Source of the DNA: JASHUC01 sp963849095
GTDB lineage: Bacteria; Pseudomonadota; Gammaproteobacteria; Steroidobacterales; Steroidobacteraceae
DNA length: 64,000 nt
Direction of reading: 5' to 3'
Assembly: GCA_963849095.1 (NCBI GenBank)
Contig: CAWKGA010000007.1
Span: forward strand, 1-64,000
The translations under genes and the position numbers were made by a program. Of this stretch, positions 33,444 through 41,259 are shown piece by piece. Positions within the stretch are counted from its first letter, which is position 1, and each line of letters opens with the position of its first letter. Below the pieces are notes generated by a model, which did not search any database, was not told the origin of the DNA, and was given only the letters and a program-made list of their open reading frames with translations.

Positions 33444-35849
33444 ATGCAAGACAGCTTGCTCGGTGCGACGATACCGGCGCGGCGCTCGGTCGGAAGGCTC
33501 GCGGCGAGGTGGACCGCCGCGACGGTTGCCGCGGCGATGATGGTCGCCGGCGCGGCCGCCCGCGATCGAGCGGGGCCGCTCTACAAGGACCCCTCGGCTC
33601 CGGTCAGTGAGCGGGTGGAGGATCTCCTCTCTCGCATGACTCTCGCGGAGAAGATCGCGCAGATCACCTGCGTTTGGGACCGCAAGCAGGAATTCCTCGA
33701 CGCCGCGGGAAATTTCGACCCCACCAAGGCGCGAGCGGCCTTTCCCGCGGGCATCGGGCAAGTTGCGCGGCCGAGCGACTTGCGCGGCAGCGGCGATGAT
33801 CCGTTCGAGCGTCCCTTCCGCGATGCGCGGCAGACCGTCGTCCTGGTCAATGCGATGCAGCGCTATGCGGTGAACGACACGCGACTCGGCATTCCCGTGC
33901 TCTTCCACGAGGAGGCGCTGCATGGTTATGTGGCGCGCGGCGCGACCAGCTTCCCGCAGGCGATCGCGCTTGCGAGCTCCTGGGATCCCACTCTGTTGAC
34001 GCGCGTCTTCTCGGTCGCCGCACGGGAGGCGAGGGCGCGCGGAGTGCCGCTGGTGCTCGCGCCCGTTGTCGACGTCGCGCGCGACCCGCGCTGGGGCCGG
34101 ATCGAGGAGACGTACGGGGAGGACCCCTATCTCGTGAGCCGGCTCGCCATCGCGGCGGTGCAGGGCCTGCAGGGGGATGCGCTGCCGCTCGCGCCGGACA
34201 AGGTGTTTGCGACGCTCAAGCACATGACCGGCCACGGACAGCCCGAGAGCGGCACCAACGTCGGACCCGCGGACATCGGGGAGCGCACCCTGCAGGAGGT
34301 GTTCTTCCCGCCCTTCGCGGCGGCGATCCGCTCGGCGAACGCTCAGACTGTGATGGCCTCGTACAACGAGATCGACGGCATACCCTCGCACGCCAATTAC
34401 TGGCTGCTTCACGACATGCTGCGCGGGGAGATGGGCTTCAAGGGGATCGTGGTGAGCGACTATGACGGCATCGAGCAGCTCGTCTCGCTGCATCGTGTCG
34501 AGCCAGATCTCGCGCACGCGGCGGCGCGTGCGCTGCACGCCGGCGTCGATGTCGATTTTCCGGACGGCGAGGCCTATGCAAAGCTTCCCGAGGCGCTTGC
34601 CGCGGGACTCGTGACTCAGTCGGAGATCGACGACGCCGTGCGGCACGTGCTGCGCATGAAATTCCTCGCCGGTCTGTTCGAGCATCCCTACGCGGATGCG
34701 GGCTACGCGGAGCGCATCACCGACGACGCCGAGGCGCGTGCGCTCGCGGTGCAGGCGGCCCGCGAGACCACGGTGCTGCTGAAGAACGACGGGACGCTGC
34801 CCCTCGATGCCGGCAAGCTCCGGACGCTGGCGGTGATCGGTCCCAACGCGGCCGCCGTACGCCTCGGCGGCTACTCCAACGTGCCCGGTCACGCCGTGAG
34901 CCTCCTGCAAGGCATCCGGGCGAAGGTGGGCAAGCGGGTACGGATCGTGACCGCCGAGGGTGTGCGGCTCACGGACAAGGGAGACTGGTACACCGATCAG
35001 GTCGTGCTCGCGAGCCCGCAGGAGAACCTCGCGAGAATTCGCGAGGCGGTCGAGGTCGCCCGCGCCGCCGACGAGATCGTGCTGGCGCTCGGCACGAGCG
35101 CCGCGATCAGCCGCGAAGGCTGGGCGTCCAATCACCTCGGCGACCGCGACCAGCTCGGGCTCATCGCTCAGCAGGACGACCTGGCGCGCGCGATATTCGC
35201 GCTCGGCAAGCCCGTCGTCGTGGTGCTCATCAATGGGCCGCCGCTTTCCATTCCGCAGATCGCGGCGCGGGCGAGCGCGCTGGTCGAGGCCTGGTATCCG
35301 GGACAGGAGGGGGGAACCGCCCTCGCCGACATCCTCTTCGGCGACGCTGATCCGGGCGGGAAGCTTCCCGTGACGATCGCCCGATCGGTGGGTCAGCTGC
35401 CGATGTTCTACGACGACAAGCCGAGCGCGCATCGCGGCTATCTCTTCGACTCGGACCAACCGCTGTTCCCGTTCGGCTTCGGCCTCTCCTACACGACGTT
35501 CGACATCGGTGTTCCCCGGCTGTCCGCGGATCGCATCCGCGCGGGCGAGCCGGTCACGGTATCCGTGGACGTTCGCAACACGGGAAGGGCTGCAGGCGAC
35601 GAGGTCGTGCAGCTGTATCTGCACGAGCTCGTGAGTTCCGTCACCGAGCCCGTCAAGCAGCTCGAGGGATTCCGGCGAGTCACTCTCGCGCCCGGTGAGA
35701 GCACGACCGTGCGATTTGCCCTGGATCGCGCTGCGTTCGCGCTGTGGGACGAGCGCATGAGGCACGTGATCGAGCCCGGGACCTTCCAGATCATGGTGGG
35801 TTCCAGCTCCGCGGACCTCAAGACGACGACGCTCGATGTGACACCGTAG
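33444..35849 (+). CDS. GH3 beta-xylosidase / beta-glucosidase, exported
   Basis: The 801-residue enzyme begins with a long basic and hydrophobic signal region (ARWTAATVAAAMMVAGAAA). The GH3 (alpha/beta) barrel carries LVLAPVVDVARDPRWGRIEETYGEDPYLV, KHMTGHGQPESGTN and MASYNEIDGIPSHAN; the nucleophile is Asp339 in VVSDYDGIEQL. A five-stranded sandwich domain follows (TVLLKNDGTLPLD, AVIGPNA) and a C-terminal fibronectin type III-like domain (VSVDVRNTGRAAGDEVVQLYL). Operon context favours action on xylo-oligosaccharides, although GH3 enzymes often also cleave glucosides. It is divergent from the xylose operon. Confidence 0.9.
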   Translation: MQDSLLGATIPARRSVGRLAARWTAATVAAAMMVAGAAARDRAGPLYKDPSAPVSERVEDLLSRMTLAEKIAQITCVWDRKQEFLDAAGNFDPTKARAAFPAGIGQVARPSDLRGSGDDPFERPFRDARQTVVLVNAMQRYAVNDTRLGIPVLFHEEALHGYVARGATSFPQAIALASSWDPTLLTRVFSVAAREARARGVPLVLAPVVDVARDPRWGRIEETYGEDPYLVSRLAIAAVQGLQGDALPLAPDKVFATLKHMTGHGQPESGTNVGPADIGERTLQEVFFPPFAAAIRSANAQTVMASYNEIDGIPSHANYWLLHDMLRGEMGFKGIVVSDYDGIEQLVSLHRVEPDLAHAAARALHAGVDVDFPDGEAYAKLPEALAAGLVTQSEIDDAVRHVLRMKFLAGLFEHPYADAGYAERITDDAEARALAVQAARETTVLLKNDGTLPLDAGKLRTLAVIGPNAAAVRLGGYSNVPGHAVSLLQGIRAKVGKRVRIVTAEGVRLTDKGDWYTDQVVLASPQENLARIREAVEVARAADEIVLALGTSAAISREGWASNHLGDRDQLGLIAQQDDLARAIFALGKPVVVVLINGPPLSIPQIAARASALVEAWYPGQEGGTALADILFGDADPGGKLPVTIARSVGQLPMFYDDKPSAHRGYLFDSDQPLFPFGFGLSYTTFDIGVPRLSADRIRAGEPVTVSVDVRNTGRAAGDEVVQLYLHELVSSVTEPVKQLEGFRRVTLAPGESTTVRFALDRAAFALWDERMRHVIEPGTFQIMVGSSSADLKTTTLDVTP

Positions 35850-35950
35850 GACGAGGCGCCGCGCCGCCGCGCTTGATCCGCACGCCGCAATTGCGAGATA
35901 GTTTCCCTTTGGGCCGACGGCCGCGCCGGACGAGACTGACTGGAGTTGAC

Positions 35951-36511
35951 GTGACTACCAATCCCGCTGAAGCCGATGCCTGGGTGCAGAAACATCTCGC
36001 CGGGTGGCCGCCGCTCACGCGCAAGCTCGCAACGCAGCTCATCACCCGGTACGGCCGGCCGCAAGCGGCCACGGCTCACGAGATCACGTGGTATGGCAAC
36101 GGATCCTGGAAGCGGACGGTGCTGTACAGGGTGGGCGTCAAGCACAATTTTCCGGTGCCGCACGAGGACATTCTGGAGCAGACCGTCAACTACCGCGTAC
36201 CGGTCAAAAGAGTGGGAGATCTCGCCGCGTACGACGGCAGCCTCGTCGTGGACCGCACCCGCGGGGAGCTCTCGGCGCACTGCGACAGCGAGGAGCAGAA
36301 CAGGATCATGCTCAACATCGCCGACGACATCGTGACAGGGCAGAGGTCCGTGGACCAGGGCCTCGCATATCATGCACAGATCGTGCGGGGCGTTGAGATC
36401 CACGTGCCCGAGTCCTATCCGAACCAGCTGAAGTTCAAGATCCTGCCGAGCGCGCAGACGGCCGATCCGGGTGAGGAAGCGCCCCTGCTCGAGCATCTCG
36501 ATCAGTCCTAG
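35951..36511 (+). CDS. hypothetical protein
   Basis: I do not recognise this 186-residue protein. The GTG at 35951, with TGGAG 5 bases upstream, gives a start TTNPAEADAWVQKHLAGWPPL. It has no signal peptide or membrane segment. The middle (HEITWYGNGSWKRTVLYRVGVKHNFPVPHEDILEQTVNY) is rich in aromatic residues and looks like a compact alpha/beta domain. It lies alone on the plus strand, about 100 bases after the GH3 gene and without obvious functional linkage. Confidence 0.6.
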   Translation: MTTNPAEADAWVQKHLAGWPPLTRKLATQLITRYGRPQAATAHEITWYGNGSWKRTVLYRVGVKHNFPVPHEDILEQTVNYRVPVKRVGDLAAYDGSLVVDRTRGELSAHCDSEEQNRIMLNIADDIVTGQRSVDQGLAYHAQIVRGVEIHVPESYPNQLKFKILPSAQTADPGEEAPLLEHLDQS

Positions 36512-36606
36512 CGCGGCCGCGCCTGAGCCGCCGCGCTGCGTCGCGGCAAGTCGAGCGGTTCATTGAAGTCGATTGTCCCGGCAGAGGCTGCCGCTCGGAG
36601 CGTCCG

Positions 36607-36981
36607 ATGATCACGGTGTACGGAATCAAGAACTGCGCGACCATGCAGAAGGCCCGGAGCTGGCTGGAAGGCCACGGTGTCGCCTACGAGTTTCACGATT
36701 ACAAGATCGCGGGCATCGATCGGGAGCGCCTCGAGCGCTGGTGCGGCGCTGTAGGTTGGGAGAAGTTGCTCAATCGTAGCGGAACGACCTTTCGCAAGCT
36801 GGCGGACATGCAGAAGGTGGGCCTCAATGAGCGCAAGGCCGTCGCCCTGATGCTGGCTCAGCCGTCGATGATCAAGCGTCCGGTGATGGAAGCGGGTGAC
36901 CGAGTCATCGTTGGCTTCGAGGCCGAGACGTATCAGAATGTCGCCCGCCAAAGCGCACCGGCTCGAGCGCACCGGAATTGA
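36607..36981 (+). CDS. ArsC/Spx-family thioredoxin-like protein (YffB-like)
   Basis: This 124-residue protein is close to the YffB/arsenate-reductase-like group: MITVYGIKNCATMQKARSWLEGHGVAYEFHDYK at the start with a single active-site-type cysteine (Cys10), then GWEKLLNRSGTTFRKL and a C-terminal PSMIKRPVMEAGDRVIVGF with the cis-proline region. True arsenate reductase activity is doubtful because YffB members act on glutathione-linked substrates or have unknown roles. No ars genes are nearby. Confidence 0.85.
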   Translation: MITVYGIKNCATMQKARSWLEGHGVAYEFHDYKIAGIDRERLERWCGAVGWEKLLNRSGTTFRKLADMQKVGLNERKAVALMLAQPSMIKRPVMEAGDRVIVGFEAETYQNVARQSAPARAHRN

Positions 36982-37083
36982 ACAGAATCGGGAGGTCGAG
37001 CGGCGTGTGCACCGAGGTCCCCGTCGCGCGTTCTTGAGGCAAAGACGCCGGTGGCGTCGTCGTCAACACTGCAAGAGGTCTTC

Positions 37084-37422
37084 ATGATCAAGCGGGCTCA
37101 TGTACGTAATCTCGTGGCTCTCGCCGCGATCTGCCTGGCTACGACCGCGTGCGTCGTCGCCCCCACTCCACGCGGGCTCTACATCGGCCCTGACGTGGCT
37201 GTCGCGGTGGCCCCGCCGCCGGCGATCGTCGAAAGTTACGGTGTGGCGCCTTACCCGGGATACTTCTGGGTCGGCGGCTACTGGAACTGGGTCGGCGGCC
37301 GCCATGTGTGGGTGGGCGGGCACTGGCAGGCACCGCGGGCGGGCTTTCGATGGGTGCCCCGGCGCTGGGTGCAGGGGCGAGATGGCTGGCACCTGCGGGG
37401 CGGTCGCTGGGCGAGGCAGTAG
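37084..37422 (+). CDS. WXXGXW-repeat lipoprotein
   Basis: A 112-residue protein with a lipoprotein signal peptide; the lipobox is LATTAC with lipidation at the cysteine near residue 22. The mature part contains aromatic repeats YFWVGGYWNWVGGRHVWVGGHW, VPRRWVQGRDGWHLRGGRW, which match the YXWGXW/WXXGXW motif family found in envelope proteins. Their function is not established. The gene ends just before a bidirectional terminator. Confidence 0.8.
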   Translation: MIKRAHVRNLVALAAICLATTACVVAPTPRGLYIGPDVAVAVAPPPAIVESYGVAPYPGYFWVGGYWNWVGGRHVWVGGHWQAPRAGFRWVPRRWVQGRDGWHLRGGRWARQ

Positions 37423-37426
37423 TGAC

Positions 37427-37463
37427 GGAGCGGCGAGCGTGATTCGCTCACGCTCGCCGCTCC
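37427..37463. terminator. bidirectional intrinsic terminator
   Basis: A perfect 16-base-pair stem (GGAGCGGCGAGCGTGA pairing with its complement at 37448-37463) has a TTCGC loop. It sits between the convergent lipoprotein gene (ends 37422) and the PilT-like gene (ends 37506). It lacks a long T run on either side, so termination may be partly Rho-dependent, but position and stem strength make it the obvious end point for both transcripts. Confidence 0.75.
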
Positions 37464-37505
37464 TTCGAGCAGTCCGCGCCGATTCCTAGCCCGGCGTGCG
37501 CGGGC

Positions 37506-38720
37506 CTAGCGCGTTCGCTCCTCGACTTTGCGCGCGAGCTCGGCGAGCTCGTTGAGGTCGAGGTCCTCGTCGATCGAAATCTCCGCTGGCGGCTCCGGCG
37601 CGACTCGCTTGGCTGCGGCCGCGGCAGCCGCCGGGGGCGGGGAACCTTGCGCGGGAGACGCCCCGGCCTTCGGCGCGCTGACAACTTTCACCATCTCGCC
37701 GTCCGGCGCCGGGGGCCGGGCCGGCACGGGACGAACCCAATCCGTCTTCTGCTCCATCCAGCGCTGGTAGCGGTCGAAGGTCCACATGCCGTCCTCGCCG
37801 CCCGCCAGGATGACGTTCGCAATCTGGCTGAACTGGCCGGCGCGAACGGTCGCCTTGGCGGCCGAGCTCCCGAGCAGCACCTCGCAGCGCGGCACTCGCA
37901 GGTGATTCGCACCGACAGATTCGAGACGCTGGCACACGACGCCGACCAGAGCGTCCGCGAGCTGCGCGCGGATACTGCTCTGGATCTCGGCGGGGAAGGA
38001 CATCGAGATCCGGCTCAGCGCCTCGCCGCAGCTCGCGGAGTGCATCGTGGCGAGGACCAGGTGGCCCGTCTCCGCGGCGTTCAGCGTGAGTCGAATGACC
38101 TCCGGCGTGCGCATCTCGCCGATCACCAGCACGTCCGGGTTCTCGCGCACCGCGTCGACGATCGCCTGCTCGAAGCTCGGGGAATGCGTCGGAATCTCGC
38201 GCTGGCGGATGAAGGAGCGGCGGTTGGCGAAGACGTACTCGAGCGGGCTCTCGAGCGTGATGATGTTGCGGGCGCGGGTGGAGTTGATCTCCTCGATGAG
38301 CGCCGCGAGCGTCGTCGACTTGCCGCAGCCCGTGGGACCCGAGATCACGGCGAGGCCGCTCCCGGACTCGACCAGCTTGCGCAGGTCGGGGTGCAGGTTG
38401 CATGCGCGCAGATCGTTGACCGAAGGCGCGAGCAGCCGCACGGCCATCGCGATGCCGCGGATCGTGCGGTACAGGCTCAGCCGGCATCGCATGCCGCTCG
38501 CGGCGAGCGACACGTCGGCCGAGCCGCGCTCGAGGAAGCGCGCCCACGCCTCCGCGCCGAGCAGCTCCTGGCCCGCCTGGGTGAGAAGCTGCGGGGGGAT
38601 AGGCTCCCCGACAGCCGCGAGCTCCCCGCGGACCCGCGCGACGAGGGGCGTACCCGTCTCCAGATGCAGATCGCTCGCGCCGAGCTGCCGGCCCTTTTGA
38701 ATCCAGTCCTTCAGCGACAT
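37506..38720 (-). CDS. PilT/PilU-type twitching motility ATPase
   Basis: A 404-residue secretion-family ATPase. N-terminal domain GASDLHLETGTPLVARVRGEL; Walker A GPTGCGKSTTLAALI; Asp box ITLESPLEYVF; Walker B PDVLVIGEMRTPEVIRLTL; His box GHLVLATMHS. These are the motifs of PilT-family retraction ATPases. The C-terminal 90 residues are Pro/Ala-rich (PPPAAAAAAA) followed by an acidic segment, closer to PilU or lone paralogues than to canonical PilT, which ends in a conserved AIRNLIRE. No other pilus genes are nearby, so it is probably an accessory retraction motor. Confidence 0.85.
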   Translation of the reverse strand: MSLKDWIQKGRQLGASDLHLETGTPLVARVRGELAAVGEPIPPQLLTQAGQELLGAEAWARFLERGSADVSLAASGMRCRLSLYRTIRGIAMAVRLLAPSVNDLRACNLHPDLRKLVESGSGLAVISGPTGCGKSTTLAALIEEINSTRARNIITLESPLEYVFANRRSFIRQREIPTHSPSFEQAIVDAVRENPDVLVIGEMRTPEVIRLTLNAAETGHLVLATMHSASCGEALSRISMSFPAEIQSSIRAQLADALVGVVCQRLESVGANHLRVPRCEVLLGSSAAKATVRAGQFSQIANVILAGGEDGMWTFDRYQRWMEQKTDWVRPVPARPPAPDGEMVKVVSAPKAGASPAQGSPPPAAAAAAAKRVAPEPPAEISIDEDLDLNELAELARKVEERTR

Positions 38721-38915
38721 GCGCGCCTCCGCTCAGTTTCTAGGGCTTTGCTGATCGCGACGCGGTCACGACGATCGCAAGCAGCCGCAACCGTGCTCCG
38801 CAGGCCATGCCCACATTCTATGCGCTCTGGCGGGTGGTCCCCCGAGCTCGCGGCGGCCCGGCCGAGTGCCACGGGCCGCGCTCGAGAAGCGCAGGGTTTA
38901 ACTTATTCGATGCGA

Positions 38916-38944
38916 TTGACAATCATTCTTATTCGCACTTATCA
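38916..38944 (+). promoter_or_regulatory. bfd promoter with Fur-box-like sequence
   Basis: TTGACA (38916-38921) and TTATCA (38939-38944) are 17 bases apart. The spacer contains AATCATTCTTATT, and together with the flanks it resembles the Fur consensus (GATAATGATAATCATTATC) over the -35 to -10 region. Iron-loaded Fur would block this promoter, as expected for bfd. Confidence 0.6.
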
Positions 38945-38987
38945 TCTCTCTGCCTGGAGCTGCCCCTCTTGGCCGTCCGGGCTCACT

Positions 38988-39176
38988 ATGTACGTCTGCA
39001 TCTGCCACGCCGTTACCGACCGAGACATCCGCGAGGCCGTCGATCAAGGGGCACGCTCGCTCTGCGACGTGCAGTCCTGCCTGCCCGTTGGAGGCTGCTG
39101 CGGCCGGTGCCGGGATGCGGCGAAGGATGTGGTCGACGAGTATCTGCTCGCCGCCACGCGCCGCAGCGCAGCCTGA
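38988..39176 (+). CDS. bfd: bacterioferritin-associated ferredoxin
   Basis: The 62-residue protein begins MYVCICHAVTDRDIREAV. The four cysteines that bind the [2Fe-2S] cluster are arranged as Cys4-x-Cys6 and GGCCGRCRD, the Bfd spacing. Bfd reduces the ferric core of bacterioferritin to release iron. It precedes bfr by 120 bases and is preceded by a Fur-type promoter, so it should be induced in iron starvation. The frame upstream of 38988 is open but has no similarity. Confidence 0.92.
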   Translation: MYVCICHAVTDRDIREAVDQGARSLCDVQSCLPVGGCCGRCRDAAKDVVDEYLLAATRRSAA

Positions 39177-39296
39177 AACGCCGCTTGCACGTCCCCGCTC
39201 CGTCAAGCATCGCCGGCGCATAGCCCGCCGGCGCGGTTGCGGACGCCGTAGCGCTCGCCGATGATGGCGATTGCAGAGGTGAACGGAGCAACGGTG

Positions 39297-39776
39297 ATGA
39301 AAGGTGATCCCAAGATCCTGCAGCACCTGAATGCCGTGCTGAAGAACGAGCTCACCGCCATCAACCAGTACTTCCTGCATGCGCGCATGTTCGGCAACTG
39401 GGGGCTCGGGCGCCTGCAGAAGAGCGAGAAGCAGGAATCCATCGACGAGATGAAGCACGCCGACAGGCTGATCGAGCGCATCCTGTTTCTCGACGGACTG
39501 CCGAATCTGCAGGATCTCGGCAAGTTGCTCATCGGGGAGAGCGTCGAGGAATGCCTGAAATGCGATCTGAAGCTCGAGCTCGCGGCGCGGGCCGTGCTCA
39601 AGACCGCGGTGGCCGACAGCGAGACGGTCGGCGATTACGTGTCGCGCGAGCTGTTCGCGTCGATCATGGAATCCGAGGAAGCGCACATCGACTTTCTCGA
39701 GATCCAGCTCGACCTGGTGAAGCGTATCGGCTTGGAGAACTACTGCCAGTCGCAAATCGGCGAGCAGGAGGAATGA
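39297..39776 (+). CDS. bfr: bacterioferritin
   Basis: The 159-residue protein follows E. coli Bfr closely: MKGDPKILQHLNAVLKNELTAINQYFLHARMF, then ESIDEMKHADRLIERILFLDGLPNLQDLGKL, with ferroxidase glutamates and histidine (E-x-x-H) in helices A, B and D, and the haem-ligand methionine in DEMKHAD. I chose the ATG at 39297 over the upstream ATG at 39261, which lacks similarity. Twenty-four subunits form an iron-storage shell. bfd is the reductant gene next to it. Confidence 0.93.
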   Translation: MKGDPKILQHLNAVLKNELTAINQYFLHARMFGNWGLGRLQKSEKQESIDEMKHADRLIERILFLDGLPNLQDLGKLLIGESVEECLKCDLKLELAARAVLKTAVADSETVGDYVSRELFASIMESEEAHIDFLEIQLDLVKRIGLENYCQSQIGEQEE

Positions 39777-39872
39777 CGCGCTCCGCGCGCCGCTCAGGCT
39801 CGGACGCACGAATTTGAAACGCTCCTCGCGCCTGCTCCCCCAGGGCGCGCGGCAGCTCCCCTGCCCGTGCGG

Positions 39873-40634
39873 TCAGTGCAGGCCGAGCGCGCTCCGGAGC
39901 TCCACCCGGGCGGCGGCTTCCTCGCTCTCGAAAGGTTGGCAGGTGAGCAGCAGCGTCGCGAGCGCGGTGCCCGCAAGCTTCCCTGCCTCGACATCGCTCG
40001 GATAGTGCACGCCCGCGACGTTGCGGTCGTATGCATATTCCCCCGCGCGCACGAGCAGCTGCCGGCGGCGCTCGGGCACCATGTCCCCGAGCACGAGAGC
40101 CGTCGTGTAGGCCCAGGTCGAGTGGCCGCTCGGATAGGAGGGCGACTGCGGAGGGGCGACGACCGGGTGGAGCCGCGGCTCGACCGTGAACGGCCGAGGC
40201 CGGCCGAATTCGCTCTTGGCCGCATCGACGATCGCAAATTCATCGGCGCTCACGTGCCTGAAGAGCGCGAGGGTGAGCGGCAGCCCCGCCGTGGTGAGCG
40301 CGCCCGGTCGTGCGCCCAGGGCGTCGGCGAACCCCAGGATGTTGAGCTTGGCGTCCCTACGCGCGCGATCCGTCTGCCTCGGGGTTCGGTGGGCCTCGAT
40401 GCGCAGCAGCACATCGAGCTCGGCCCGCTCCTCAGGGGAGCCGGCGGCGGGCGGGGGCGGCAATATCCGGCGCAGATCGAGCGTGCGGGCATCGACGCAC
40501 TGCGCGGTATCCGCGGGAGTCGATCCAGCCGCCGGGAGCGGGTGCGAGGTTTCCGCTGCAGGCGTTCCGGCCGAGAAAGCGAGCAGACAGAGCGCCGAGA
40601 TGAGCGCGGTACGGCGGAGTGAAGTGACGGTCAT
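39873..40634 (-). CDS. exported class A (PAP2-type) acid phosphatase
   Basis: The 253-residue product begins with a signal peptide (ALISALCLLAFSAGTPAA). Three phosphatase motifs of the PAP2/vanadium peroxidase superfamily are visible: KSEFGRPRPF (K-x6-RP type), YPSGHSTWAY (PSGH) and DRNVAGVHYPSDVEAG (R-x5-H-x3-D). It is a periplasmic non-specific phosphatase. The ATG at 40634 is the best start because the signal peptide begins there. It stands alone between bfr and the PilZ gene. Confidence 0.88.
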   Translation of the reverse strand: MTVTSLRRTALISALCLLAFSAGTPAAETSHPLPAAGSTPADTAQCVDARTLDLRRILPPPPAAGSPEERAELDVLLRIEAHRTPRQTDRARRDAKLNILGFADALGARPGALTTAGLPLTLALFRHVSADEFAIVDAAKSEFGRPRPFTVEPRLHPVVAPPQSPSYPSGHSTWAYTTALVLGDMVPERRRQLLVRAGEYAYDRNVAGVHYPSDVEAGKLAGTALATLLLTCQPFESEEAAARVELRSALGLH

Positions 40635-40776
40635 CTGCGGCGTTCCGAGGCTGGGAGGCCGAGATGGTATGCGAATTTCTGCGGCGGGAGCAGCGCTCAC
40701 GGCCGCACAGCCCCCTGATCAGCTCACCTTTGAGACAATAATCAACATCCCGCCCCGGCAATGATACGAGCGTGGA

Positions 40777-41103
40777 TCAACCGGAGCGAGCGGCGGCAGC
40801 GGCGGTATAGGCTTCCATCATCAGTCCCGTGCCGCCCCGCGAGACATGAGCGACCACTGCCGTCCGCCGGTGGAGCTTCGTGATGGCGCCGAGATTGATG
40901 GCGAAGGCGAGCTCGACGTGCTGGCCTTTTCTCAGCCCGAGGTTCGTGGTCTCGATGAACACCCCGGTCGCACTGAGATTCATGGCCTTGCACAGCCTTC
41001 TCGTGCCGCCTGGGGTGCTGATGTAGACGGTGGTCCCGGTGCGATGCCGAGTATGCAGACGGCGTTCCAAGTCGGTTGCCTCGTTTTCGTTTCTATTATG
41101 CAC
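40777..41103 (-). CDS. PilZ domain protein (cyclic di-GMP receptor)
   Basis: A 108-residue single-domain PilZ protein. The binding motifs are RRLHTRHR near residue 14 (RxxxR type) and NLSATGVFIET (D/NxSxxG type), followed by RKGQHVELAF and GLMMEAY strands. It should bind cyclic di-GMP and may relate to pilus or exopolysaccharide control, but no partner gene is adjacent. A copy of the hairpin repeat (41171-41246) lies in its leader region in the same orientation. Confidence 0.85.
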   Translation of the reverse strand: MHNRNENEATDLERRLHTRHRTGTTVYISTPGGTRRLCKAMNLSATGVFIETTNLGLRKGQHVELAFAINLGAITKLHRRTAVVAHVSRGGTGLMMEAYTAAAAARSG

Positions 41104-41170
41104 GGGTACCGCAGTCTCCTCGAAGTGAATTATGCCTTCGCCGGACCCCGCATGAGCCGCTGACTAGACT

Positions 41171-41246
41171 TATCATGGCCTGCGGCCAACTCTTCTCGGG
41201 GTCGCCCATGGGGCGACCCCGTGCGAATAACGGCGCTTCGCGCCGG
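41171..41246 (-). repeat. three-hairpin intergenic repeat, copy A (pilZ leader)
   Basis: Read on the minus strand the element has hairpin 0 CGGCGC-GAA-GCGCCG (41245-41231), then TTATTCGCAC, hairpin 1 GGGGTCGCCC...GGGCGACCCC (41220-41198), a GAGAAGAGT linker and hairpin 2 TGGCC-GCA-GGCCA (41188-41176), ending TGATA. It lies 67 bases before the PilZ start codon. Five more copies occur in the window (43.9, 47.4, 48.7, 60.5 and 62.4 kb). Copies A, E and F have hairpin 0. Confidence 0.85.
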
Positions 41247-41259
41247 AAAGATGGTCCTG

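Noticed and set aside
33309..35765. An 818-codon minus-strand frame over the GH3 gene
   Set aside because: The plus strand has clear GH3 motifs with the catalytic Asp, and the opposite frame has only compositional similarity to anything.
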